Shown here: positions 33,666 through 41,325 of the stretch, piece by piece
How positions within the stretch are numbered: position 1 is the stretch's first letter
Layout of the letters: each line of letters opens with the position of its first letter
Assembly: GCF_947500705.1 (NCBI RefSeq)
Contig: NZ_CANMSY010000009.1
Span: forward strand, 1-64,000
DNA from: an uncultured Brachybacterium sp.
Lineage (GTDB): Bacteria; Actinomycetota; Actinomycetes; Actinomycetales; Dermabacteraceae
Length of the DNA stretch: 64,000 nucleotides
Reading direction: 5' to 3'
Program-made: the position numbers and the translations under genes
Notes under the pieces: generated by a model
The model's database searches: none
The model's input: only the letters and a program-made list of their open reading frames with translations
What the model was told of the DNA's origin: nothing

Positions 33666-33694
33666 TTTATACCCCCAAGGGGTATGGGGGGCAA
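33666..33694 (-). promoter_or_regulatory. Promoter of the cop operon with embedded CsoR operator
   Basis: On the minus strand TTGCCC (33689-33694) and TATAAA (33666-33671) are 17 bases apart. A second operator-like palindrome, ATACCCCCAAGGGGTAT (33669-33685), occupies the spacer and touches the -10 box, so repressor binding would block RNA polymerase. Together with the site at 33636 this gives two tandem CsoR sites. Confidence 0.82.
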
Positions 33695-33751
33695 GGGTGA
33701 TCGCTCCTTGCGGGGGTGTCGCCCGTCACTCCGCGGTGCTTCGATGGGGTC

Positions 33752-34594
33752 ATGAGCATCGACTCCCTGACCACCATCCAGCAGGAAGCGGACCGACTGG
33801 CCACCGTCCTCGCGGCCACCGATCCCGCACAGCGGGTCCCCACCTGCCCCGACTGGACCGCAGCGGACCTCCTGTGGCATCTCACCGAGGTCCATGAGTT
33901 CTGGGCGGCGATCCTCGCCTCCCGAGCCACCGCCGAGGAGGAGGTGATGGCGATCGAGGAGGCGAAGGCCCCGCGCCCCGCTGAGCAGGACGTGCTGAGT
34001 GCCCGCCGCGAGGCCGCGACGGCGTCCCTCCTCGCCCAGCTCACTGCGCGCAGCGACGAGGAGGCCGCCTGGTTCTGGTTCTCCCAGGAGCAGACCGTCG
34101 GCGTCACCCGCCGGATGCAGACCCACGAGGCGACCATCCACCGGGTGGATGCCGAGCTCACCGCCGGTCGCCCGGTCACCTCGATCAGTCCCGAGGTGGC
34201 TGCGGCAGGACTGGACCATGTCCTGCGCGTGATGTGGCCGGCCGGCCATGAATGGATCCCCGACTGGGCGAGCACGACGCCGGTCGCCGCGATCGAGATC
34301 CGTCCCGACGGTGGCGCACCCCAGCTGCTGGGCATCAGCCGGTGGTCCGGCACGAGACCACGGGATGGGCAGGAGTTCGACGCGCCCGTCGGACGGCTGC
34401 TCGAGGAGCCCGCTGACGCCGAGGGCCTTCCGCGGGCCACCGTCTCCGGCAGCGCGATCAGCATGAACCTCTGGGCCTGGGGGCGTGCCCAGGCGCTCGA
34501 CCACCTCGCGGACGGCCCGGACGCCGTCGAGATCCACGGGGACCCCGAGGCCATCAGGCAGCTCGAGGCGCTGATCGCCGAGGGGCACGACTGA
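33752..34594 (+). CDS. Maleylpyruvate isomerase-type (mycothiol-dependent) family protein
   Basis: This 280-residue protein has the N-terminal DinB-like domain of this family: VPTCPDWTAADLLWHLTEVHEFW at about residues 27-50, with a metal-ligand His, and a second His in RMQTHEATIHRVDAE near residue 130. Family members often use mycothiol as thiol cofactor; the actual substrate is unknown. The ATG at 33752 places the domain at the N-terminus as in homologues. It is divergent from the cop operon, about 60 bases from its promoter. Confidence 0.88.
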   Translation: MSIDSLTTIQQEADRLATVLAATDPAQRVPTCPDWTAADLLWHLTEVHEFWAAILASRATAEEEVMAIEEAKAPRPAEQDVLSARREAATASLLAQLTARSDEEAAWFWFSQEQTVGVTRRMQTHEATIHRVDAELTAGRPVTSISPEVAAAGLDHVLRVMWPAGHEWIPDWASTTPVAAIEIRPDGGAPQLLGISRWSGTRPRDGQEFDAPVGRLLEEPADAEGLPRATVSGSAISMNLWAWGRAQALDHLADGPDAVEIHGDPEAIRQLEALIAEGHD

Positions 34595-34690
34595 ACCCTC
34601 ACGAATTGAGCCCTCACGGCACAGCCTCCACGACCGAGCCCCCACGACTGACCCCTCACGGCCGAGCCCTCACGACTGAACCTCCACGGC
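34592..34690 (+). repeat. 14-15-bp imperfect tandem repeat (about 7 units) starting at a stop codon
   Basis: Units of the type TGAxCCCTCACGxx run from the stop codon of the gene at 33752 (TGA 34592-34594) to about 34690. Several units contain TGA in the same position. They fill the convergent gap before the P450 gene. Confidence 0.8.
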
Positions 34691-34702
34691 AGCGGCACTT
34701 CA

Positions 34703-34727
34703 CCGCTGCGGTGCCGGACCGCAGCGG
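34703..34727. terminator. Hairpin terminator between convergent genes
   Basis: A perfect 10-bp stem (34703-34712 with 34718-34727) with a GCCGG loop lies between the convergent gene ends at 34594 and 34744. T-runs are short on both sides. Confidence 0.6.
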
Positions 34728-34743
34728 TCCCCTCGGGCCGGGG

Positions 34744-35928
34744 TCAGCTGCGTGGGGTGAGGACCACCGGGGCATGCGCCCAGCCGCCCACCGGAGCGAC
34801 CTCGCGCTCTCCCACCGTCTCTGCGGCGTGCACATCGGCCACTGCGAGCAGCTCCTGCACCAAGACGACGAGCTCGAGCGTGGCCAGCGGGCGCCCGGGG
34901 CAGATGTGCGTACCGATGCCATAGACCAGGTTCTGCGCGCCATGCGCCTGCTCATCGAAGCGGTCCGGCTCCGCGAAGACCCGCTCGTCGCGGTTCGCGG
35001 AGGTCCAGTGGATCAGCACCCGCTCACCCGCCCCGATCTGGTGCCCGGCGAGCGAGACCGGGCAGGTGGTCACGCGGCGATTGGAGACGAAGGGGTCATC
35101 GATCCGCAGCAGTTCGTCGACGATCGCCGCCGCCTCGGTGAAGGTCCCGTGGCGCAGGCGCTCGGTGAGCGCGGGAGCGTCCGCAAGCGCGGTCAGCAGC
35201 ACCCCCGTGCACAGGGCGATCGAGCCGAGGTCGCCTCCGGTCCAGTTGCGCAGGATCGAGACGATCTCCTCCTCGCGCAGCGCGCGCTGCGTCGACCCTG
35301 GGATCTCAGGATCCGGCAGCCTCACCTGCACCCGCATCAGCTCCGTGGTCAGGTCTTCCGGGGCGTCCGCGCCGAGCGCCCTCCGCGGTGCCACGACGGA
35401 GCGGATCAGGGTGTCGAAGCGTTCGGCGACCTCTGTGGTGCGGGAGAGTTCTCGGGAGCGGGAGGCTTCATGGTTGTCGCTCATCCATTGCAGCAGCTCG
35501 GGCTCCAGCGCGGTGGGCCAGCCGAGCCAGGTGGTCTGGGCGCGCACCGCGAACACCGCGCCGAGCGCCGCGACGGCATCGATCTCGGTACCGGTCACGT
35601 CGACATCCGCCATCAGCTCCTCGACCAGCTCTGCCGCGACGGTGCGGACCGTCGGCTCCAGGGCCTCCATCCGCTCGGGAGCGAAGAACGGATCGGTCGC
35701 CTCCCGGAATGCGGCATGCTCCTCGCCGTCGATTCCGTTGGGCACCTGCAGGAAGCGGGAGACAGCGGAGGAGAAGGTCTCGTGATCGGTGGCGACAGCG
35801 ACGGCCTCCGGATGCCCGAGCACCACCCAGGTGCCGTCGGGGGTGCGTGCGAGCGGCGCCTCGGAGCGCTGCTCGTCGGTGGCGGTGAGGGGTTCGAGTC
35901 CCGTCGGATCGAAGGTGTGAGCGCTCAT
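34744..35928 (-). CDS. Cytochrome P450
   Basis: This 394-residue P450 has the heme loop YGIGTHICPGRPLA with the axial Cys near residue 348, the K-helix ExxR as ELLR near residue 269, and an I-helix segment NWTGGDLGSIA. In the I-helix the usual acid/alcohol pair AGxDT is altered (GGDLGS), which may change oxygen activation. It is soluble and class I, needing ferredoxin partners not encoded nearby. It follows the Pr6Pr membrane gene by only four bases, in the same operon. Confidence 0.93.
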   Translation of the reverse strand: MSAHTFDPTGLEPLTATDEQRSEAPLARTPDGTWVVLGHPEAVAVATDHETFSSAVSRFLQVPNGIDGEEHAAFREATDPFFAPERMEALEPTVRTVAAELVEELMADVDVTGTEIDAVAALGAVFAVRAQTTWLGWPTALEPELLQWMSDNHEASRSRELSRTTEVAERFDTLIRSVVAPRRALGADAPEDLTTELMRVQVRLPDPEIPGSTQRALREEEIVSILRNWTGGDLGSIALCTGVLLTALADAPALTERLRHGTFTEAAAIVDELLRIDDPFVSNRRVTTCPVSLAGHQIGAGERVLIHWTSANRDERVFAEPDRFDEQAHGAQNLVYGIGTHICPGRPLATLELVVLVQELLAVADVHAAETVGEREVAPVGGWAHAPVVLTPRS

Positions 35929-35932
35929 CTGA

Positions 35933-36568
35933 TCACCGTACTGCGAGTTCGGCCTCCCGGGCTGGGACTCTGGCAGTTCGCAGTCGTCCCTCGAGCAGAT
36001 GCACCGCGGTGGCGACCGCGAAGAACGCCACCAGCACCACGGCCGTGGTGCTCAGCACCTGCGACCAGGAGGTCGTCGACGGATCCAGGAACTCGTAGGG
36101 GTACCAGCCGGTCAACCCGCCGCGCACCCAGGTGCCCGTCAGGAACACCACCGGGAACAGCTGCCACCACAGGATGCGGCGAGCGGACGGTGCGCGGCGG
36201 CGTGCCGTCAGCAGCCAGTCCAGGAGCGCCGCGACCGGGGCCAGGCGGTGCAGCACGATCCCTGTCCAGCCGATATCCCAGCGCAGCAGCTCGTCCAGCG
36301 GCGCGACCAGCAGGGCATAGATGATCCCGGTCATCACCAGAGAGAACGCGACCGCCCCGCGCACATCGTCGAAGCACAGAAGATGGCGTCCGCCCCGTGC
36401 CACCCGCCACAGGATCAGCATCACGAAGAACAGGTTCGACTGATTGGTGAAGTACGAGAGGTTCTGCGCGAGGAGACCGTCCAGGGCCGCACCGACAGCG
36501 TTGACCAGCAGAGCGGCGAGGATCAGCAGTGCGATCAGCAGGCGCGCCACCGGGGCGGCTGTGGTCAC
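35933..36568 (-). CDS. Pr6Pr-family membrane protein
   Basis: This 211-residue integral membrane protein has six predicted helices, and the motif LSYFTNQSNLFF near residue 35 is the signature of the Pr6Pr (FAR-17a/AIG1-like) family. WYPYEFLD before the last helix is also typical. Its function is unknown. The GTG start overlaps the stop of the upstream dehydrogenase gene (GTGA), and its stop is four bases before the P450 start, so the three genes form one operon. Confidence 0.88.
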   Translation of the reverse strand: MTTAAPVARLLIALLILAALLVNAVGAALDGLLAQNLSYFTNQSNLFFVMLILWRVARGGRHLLCFDDVRGAVAFSLVMTGIIYALLVAPLDELLRWDIGWTGIVLHRLAPVAALLDWLLTARRRAPSARRILWWQLFPVVFLTGTWVRGGLTGWYPYEFLDPSTTSWSQVLSTTAVVLVAFFAVATAVHLLEGRLRTARVPAREAELAVR

Positions 36569-37356
36569 GAACCCCGGGGCCAGTTGTCCCGCACCTCGGC
36601 GCCGCCCTCGACGACATGCTCCACGGCGCCGGGAAGGCTCGTCCAGGAGTCCTGGGGGCGGTAGCCGAGCTCGAGCTGAGTATTGGTCAGCGACCAGCGC
36701 CGGTTGGGGTTGTCGGAGATCGCGTAGTAGAGGCCGAAGGTCACCTCGGCCTCGATCGCGCGGCGGACCACCTGGGTGCAATCTGCGGGGCTGAGCCACA
36801 TGGCGCGCAGGATGTCCTCCTCCGCGGCGAGGGGGTCTTCGCTGAACCAGCCGATGCGCAGGTTGATGACGTCCAGCCCGTGCTCGTCGTGGTAGAACCG
36901 GCCGAGCGTCTCGCCGAAGATCTTCGAGACGCCGTAGAGGGAATCCCCCCGGGGCAGCTGGTGCGGGTAGACGGGCCATTCCTCGTGGCGGTCGTACATG
37001 CCCATCGCATGGTTGGAGGAGGCGAGCACCACGCGGCGCACGCCTGCCTCACGCGCGGCCTCCAGCACATTGCGCACCCCGATGAGGTTCGCCTCGAGCA
37101 CGGCCTCCCAGCTGGATTCGGGGGAGGCGGCACCGGCCATGTGCACGACCGTGTCGATGCCATCCATCAGCCCCAGCACCTCGTCGTACGCGTCGAGGTC
37201 GGCGAGCTTCAGGGTGACTCCTGCCGGGGCCTTGTCCTGGCTGCGACCGTGGAGGACGAGGTCGTAGTGATCCGCCAGGGTGGTGGCCAGGTGGGAGCCG
37301 ACGCCCCCGGTGGCTCCGGTGATAAGCACCCGTGCGGTGCGCTGTGAATTCGTCAT
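36565..37356 (-). CDS. Uronate dehydrogenase-like NAD-dependent oxidoreductase
   Basis: This 263-residue extended SDR starts with VLITGATGGVGSHLA (residues 10-24). It has catalytic-region motifs ASSNHAMGMYD and SLYGVSKIFGE (Tyr-x3-Lys), and ends in FGLYYAISDNPNRRWSL. The SSNH segment and overall length fit uronate dehydrogenases, which oxidise hexuronates to lactones; related sugar dehydrogenases cannot be excluded. GGGGG precedes the ATG at 37356. It is the first gene of the operon with Pr6Pr and P450. Confidence 0.88.
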   Translation of the reverse strand: MTNSQRTARVLITGATGGVGSHLATTLADHYDLVLHGRSQDKAPAGVTLKLADLDAYDEVLGLMDGIDTVVHMAGAASPESSWEAVLEANLIGVRNVLEAAREAGVRRVVLASSNHAMGMYDRHEEWPVYPHQLPRGDSLYGVSKIFGETLGRFYHDEHGLDVINLRIGWFSEDPLAAEEDILRAMWLSPADCTQVVRRAIEAEVTFGLYYAISDNPNRRWSLTNTQLELGYRPQDSWTSLPGAVEHVVEGGAEVRDNWPRGS

Positions 37357-37405
37357 GCCCCCAGTATGTGCCACCGGTCACTGCTCGAGGGGGCCGGGGC
37401 TCGAT

Positions 37406-38200
37406 TCAGGAGGCGGACGCGGGGCGGGGTCGGATCTCGGTGCGCAGGCCTTCCATGCGCTCATCGAGGTCGGCGGCGACCCGGGCGGCATCGTCCAGCT
37501 CCGCCTGGAGGCGGGCGGGGAGGTTCTTGCGGTACTTGTAGGAGAGCTTGTGCTCGGTGCTGGCCCAGAAGTCCATCGCGATGGTCCGCAGCTGCAGCTC
37601 GACCGGCACCAGCTCGGTGTGCTCGGAGAGGTAGACGGGAACCTGCACGATGAGGTGCAGCGACCGGTAGCCGTTGGGCTTCGGGGAGGCGATGTAGTCC
37701 TTGATCGTGAGCACCTCGAGATCGGGCTGCTGGCTGAGCATGTCCGCGATCCAGTAGACGTCGGAGATGAAGCTGCAGGTGATCCGGATACCGGCGATGT
37801 CCATCACGCGCTCCCGGATGGCCGCGATGGTCATGTCCCCGCCTGTGCGCAGAGCCTTGTCGACCAGGCTCTCGGTCGACTTCAGCCGGGTGCGGACGTG
37901 CTCGATGGGGCTGTACTCGTGGATCAGCTCGAATTCCTGGCGCAGGATGTTCACCTTCGTCTGCACCTCGTCGATACCGAACTGGTAATGCATCCGCAGC
38001 GTGGTGAGCTCCTCATGAACCTGGCGCATCCGCGCGGCCAGTTCCTCCGGGTCGACCTCCTCGCGCAGGAGCTGCTGGTGACGGGCGGTGACGAGCGCGC
38101 CGACCTCATCGGGAGTGCTGGGAAGGGTGGAGGTGGGGGCGGCGTCGGCGATGCCGGCGTCGACGGAGGCGTCGAGGCCGCTCGATGCGGTGTCATCCAT
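37406..38200 (-). CDS. Small alarmone synthetase (RelQ-like GTP pyrophosphokinase)
   Basis: This 264-residue protein has only the (p)ppGpp synthetase domain. DIAGIRITCSFISDVYWIAD and IKDYIASPKPNGYRSLHLIV are the synthetase core. VELQLRTIAMDFWASTEHKLSYKY carries the catalytic Glu and the EHxLxYK motif. No HD hydrolase or regulatory TGS/ACT domain is present. It makes (p)ppGpp from ATP and GTP/GDP. The N-terminal 35 residues are variable; the ATG at 38200 is taken as start. Monocistronic. Confidence 0.92.
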   Translation of the reverse strand: MDDTASSGLDASVDAGIADAAPTSTLPSTPDEVGALVTARHQQLLREEVDPEELAARMRQVHEELTTLRMHYQFGIDEVQTKVNILRQEFELIHEYSPIEHVRTRLKSTESLVDKALRTGGDMTIAAIRERVMDIAGIRITCSFISDVYWIADMLSQQPDLEVLTIKDYIASPKPNGYRSLHLIVQVPVYLSEHTELVPVELQLRTIAMDFWASTEHKLSYKYRKNLPARLQAELDDAARVAADLDERMEGLRTEIRPRPASAS

Positions 38201-38328
38201 ATCGCGGTGTTCCTTCCGAAGCGGATCGGAAGCCTGAGGATGCCAGATCACGCTGAGGAGCTGGTGGACCTGCGATGGAGACGACGTGGGAGAGCATGCG
38301 CGAACGGGAAAGACCACTGCCGAGCCGG

Positions 38329-39174
38329 TCAGCGGCTGGCCGCGCAGTCCTGGGCGGCGGCCAGCGCATTGAAGGTGTACAGATGCGGGCCCAGCAGGGC
38401 GAGCTCCGGCTCGGCCGCAACGGCCGCCTCCAGCTCGGCGAGCAGGGGAGCAGGCTGCCAGCGGGTGGGACCGAGCAGGTGCCGCACCCCTGAATCCGCG
38501 TCGGTGAGCAGGCGCAGGGAGCGGCCGACTCCGATCCGGGTGCCGATCCGCAGCAGGCGGGCGGTGCTCACCGGCACGGCGATCCCGGGCCGCACGGGCA
38601 GGGCGATGCCGGCGGCCCGAAGCTCGCGCGTCCACGTCAGCAGCGGCGCGGACTCGAAGCACATCTGGGTGACGGCATAGGAGGCATGCTCCGCCTTCGC
38701 CCGCAGCAGCCGCATCGCCTCGGCCTCGTCCGCGAAGGGGTGACCCTCGGGGTGCGCCCCGATGCCCACCCTCATCCCGGATCCCACCGCGGTGACGGCC
38801 TCGAGCAGCGCGAGGGCACCGGGGAGGTCGCCGGCCGGCCGCGGTGCATCGCCCGCGATGACGAACACCTCGGCGACCCCCGCTGCGGCGAGCCCGCCCA
38901 GGAGCTCCTCCGCCTCGCCCGGGCCCCGGATCATGCGAGCGGCCAGGTGCGGGATCGCATGGAACCCGCGCTGCGAGAGCGCGCCCGCCACCTCGATCGT
39001 CGCTGGCAGGCCCTGGGCGGGCGAGGCGGTGATCGTGACCCGCGCTCCGGACGGCAGGTGCGCGGCGACCTCGTCGACGATCCCGCGCACCGGGATCACT
39101 TCGAACTGCGGAGCGTGATCCGCCGGTTCCGAGTGATGCTCCTCAGCGCGGTGTCGCATCGAGGGCGGTGACAT
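38329..39174 (-). CDS. MetF-like methylenetetrahydrofolate reductase
   Basis: This roughly 281-residue protein has the TIM-barrel MTHFR pattern: VTITASPAQGLPATIEVAGAL, then HLAARMI, VFVIAGDAP, VGIGAHPEGHP and FESAPLLTWTRELRA. It interconverts 5-methyl- and 5,10-methylene-tetrahydrofolate. The frame overlaps the end of the GcvT-like gene; ATG 39174 is chosen, with 39159 as alternative. It is a catabolic-type MetF paired with a folate-dependent demethylase, not a methionine-pathway enzyme, by context. Confidence 0.85.
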   Translation of the reverse strand: MSPPSMRHRAEEHHSEPADHAPQFEVIPVRGIVDEVAAHLPSGARVTITASPAQGLPATIEVAGALSQRGFHAIPHLAARMIRGPGEAEELLGGLAAAGVAEVFVIAGDAPRPAGDLPGALALLEAVTAVGSGMRVGIGAHPEGHPFADEAEAMRLLRAKAEHASYAVTQMCFESAPLLTWTRELRAAGIALPVRPGIAVPVSTARLLRIGTRIGVGRSLRLLTDADSGVRHLLGPTRWQPAPLLAELEAAVAAEPELALLGPHLYTFNALAAAQDCAASR

Positions 39175-40372
39175 CACTCTTCGGCTGCTCCTTCGTCGGG
39201 TCGATGAACGGTTTGGGCACCACCACCGCCTGCACGGGTTCCTCTCCCGAGGGCAGCTGCGTGCCGGGCCGTTCGGCCGCATCCACGGAGAATCGGGTGC
39301 CGATCTCCGAGAGTGCAGCGGGCACGAGCGCGAGGGCGATGTTCTTCTCCAGCCGGGGCGAGAAGCAGGCGGAGGTCACCTTCCCCACCACCTTCCCATC
39401 GTGGAGGACGGGGAAGGCATCGATCATCGAACCGTCGTTGTAGGTGCCGAGCGGCCGCCCGCCGAGCTCGAGGCCCACGAGCTTCCGGGCCGGGCCCTCG
39501 GACTTGATCCGGCGCAGCGCCTCCTTGCCGATGAAGTCCGCCTCCTGGTCGAGGTCGACCATCCAGTCGTAGCCCATGCCGACCTCGAAGGGGTTGGTGT
39601 CCACGGTGATGTCGGCGCCGTGGGCGAGCATGCCGCCCTCGATGCGACGGATGTGACAGGGCCCGATGACCTGCAGGCCGTGCGGCTTCCCGGCCTCGAG
39701 CACCAGCTCCCAGAGCCGCTCGGCGTCGCGGGAGGCGTGGTGGACGTAGATCTCGTAGCCGATCTCGCCGGTGTAGCCGGTGCGGGAGACGGTCACCTCG
39801 ATTCCGTCGATCGCGAAGTCGTGCAGGTAGTAGTAGCGGAGGTCTGCGACGGCGTCGCCCAGCAGGTCGCGCATCAGGGCGAAGGACTTCGGGCCCTGCA
39901 CCTGCACCGGGCCGACGTCGATCTCCTCGATCCGGACATCCATCCCGGCGTGGGTGGCGACTCCGCGTGCCCACAGCAGGATGTCGCTGTCCGCGAGGGA
40001 GAGCCAGAAGCGGTTCTCCTCCAGGCGCAGCAGGATCGGGTCGTTGAGGATCCCGCCGTGCTGGTCGGTGAGGAAGACGTACTTGCACTGCCCGACCGCG
40101 CACTTCGAGAGGTCGCGGGTGATGAGCAGGTTCGTGAAGTCGAAGGCGTCGGGGCCGGAGATCTCGATCTGGCGCTCGACGCCGACGTCCCAGAGGGTCA
40201 CACCTTCCAGGAGGGCCCAGTACTCCGCGACCGGGTCGCCGTAGTGGCGGGGATGGTAGGTGTGGTTGTAGACGCTGTACATCGCGACCCCATGACGCCG
40301 AGAGGCGTAGAAGAACGGGGACTTGCGGATGCGGGGGTACAGCAGCATCTGGGGATTCGGGTTCACGGTCAT
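39143..40372 (-). CDS. GcvT/DmdA-like folate-dependent demethylase
   Basis: This 409-residue protein has the GcvT T-protein fold: YGDPVAEYWALLEGVTLWDV, LLITRDLSKCAVGQCKYVFL, TGYTGEIGYEIYV, and a C-terminal barrel with KVTSACFSPRLEKNIALALV. This subgroup contains aminomethyltransferase-like enzymes such as DMSP demethylase (DmdA) and aromatic O-demethylases, which move a methyl group to tetrahydrofolate. GGAGG precedes the ATG at 40372. The MetF-like gene overlaps its 3' end, so it probably makes 5-methyl-THF. The methyl donor cannot be told from sequence. Confidence 0.87.
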   Translation of the reverse strand: MTVNPNPQMLLYPRIRKSPFFYASRRHGVAMYSVYNHTYHPRHYGDPVAEYWALLEGVTLWDVGVERQIEISGPDAFDFTNLLITRDLSKCAVGQCKYVFLTDQHGGILNDPILLRLEENRFWLSLADSDILLWARGVATHAGMDVRIEEIDVGPVQVQGPKSFALMRDLLGDAVADLRYYYLHDFAIDGIEVTVSRTGYTGEIGYEIYVHHASRDAERLWELVLEAGKPHGLQVIGPCHIRRIEGGMLAHGADITVDTNPFEVGMGYDWMVDLDQEADFIGKEALRRIKSEGPARKLVGLELGGRPLGTYNDGSMIDAFPVLHDGKVVGKVTSACFSPRLEKNIALALVPAALSEIGTRFSVDAAERPGTQLPSGEEPVQAVVVPKPFIDPTKEQPKSDVTALDATPR

Positions 40373-40416
40373 CGTGGCCTCCAGGAATCGGGTCCGTAGC
40401 CCACTGTGACATGATG

Positions 40417-40450
40417 ATGCGCTCTCCGCAATAGCATGCGGAGAGCGCAT
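40417..40450. promoter_or_regulatory. Perfect inverted repeat, likely IclR operator
   Basis: Two 14-base arms (40417-40430 and 40437-40450; ATGCGCTCTCCGCA and its complement) flank six bases in the divergent promoter region between the GcvT-like and IclR genes. Length and position fit an autoregulatory IclR-family operator controlling both directions. Confidence 0.8.
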
Positions 40451-40466
40451 GAAAGGGAGGGGCGCG

Positions 40467-41297
40467 ATGACGATGCCGACCGGCCGCAGCTCGGGCAACG
40501 GAGCTGAGCGGCCACCGCGGGCGGTGACCCGGGCCGGCGGCGTGCAGTCCGTGGACCGGGCGGTGCAGGTGATGGAGATCCTCGCCCGGGACGGGCGCTC
40601 CGGGGTGGGCCGGATCGCCAAGGAGCTGGGTGTCCACCAGTCCACGGTCTCCCGCTTGGTCGCCGCTCTCGAGGCTCATGACCTCGTCGAGCGGCAGGTC
40701 GAGGGAGGGGCGGTGCAGCTCGGAGTCGGCATCCTCCGGCTCGCTGCCGCCACCCGTTCCCGGCAGGATCTCACCGCTGTGGGCGGTCCGGTCTGCGATG
40801 CGCTCGCCGAGCAGCTCGGGGAGACGGTGAACCTCGCCGTCTACCGCTCCGGTGCGGCGGTGAACCTGTACCAGGCCCAGGGCACGCGCACGGTCGCCCT
40901 GCACAACTGGGTGGGGGACGCGACCGTCCTGCACGCGACCTCGAGCGGGAAGGTGCTGTTGGCGCATCTCCCGCCGGCGCAGAGCGAGGCGGTCATCACC
41001 GGCGATCTCGAGCGCTTCACCGCGCAGACGATCGTCGAGGCAGATGCTCTGCGCGCACAGCTGCAGGAGGCCGCTGTGCGCGGCTGGGCGGTCGCCGAGG
41101 AGGAGTACGAGGAGGGCCTGAACGCGGTGGCCGCGGCGATCTGCGGGCCGGAGGGGAACGTCATCGCAGCCCTGTCCGCGGCAGGGCCGGCCTACCGTCT
41201 CGGTCGAGGCAGGCTCCCCGAGGTCGCAGAGCAGGTGCGCCAGGCGGCCAAGGAGATCTCCAGACGCCTGGGGCATCGACCCGAGATGACCGGCTGA
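40467..41297 (+). CDS. IclR-family transcriptional regulator
   Basis: This 276-residue protein has the N-terminal winged helix (SVDRAVQVMEILARDGRSGV, then IAKELGVHQSTVSRLVAALEAHDLV). The C-terminal GAF-like effector domain is marked by ATSSGKVLLAHLPP, VAEEEYEEGLNAVAAAI and a final RRLGH. The ATG at 40467 has GGGAGGGG upstream. It is divergent from the gcvT/metF-like pair and convergent with the dimethylglycine-dehydrogenase-like gene, so it probably controls this module. Confidence 0.94.
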   Translation: MTMPTGRSSGNGAERPPRAVTRAGGVQSVDRAVQVMEILARDGRSGVGRIAKELGVHQSTVSRLVAALEAHDLVERQVEGGAVQLGVGILRLAAATRSRQDLTAVGGPVCDALAEQLGETVNLAVYRSGAAVNLYQAQGTRTVALHNWVGDATVLHATSSGKVLLAHLPPAQSEAVITGDLERFTAQTIVEADALRAQLQEAAVRGWAVAEEEYEEGLNAVAAAICGPEGNVIAALSAAGPAYRLGRGRLPEVAEQVRQAAKEISRRLGHRPEMTG

Positions 41298-41325
41298 GCC
41301 GGATCGCGCGGCCCGCAGCTCCGTC

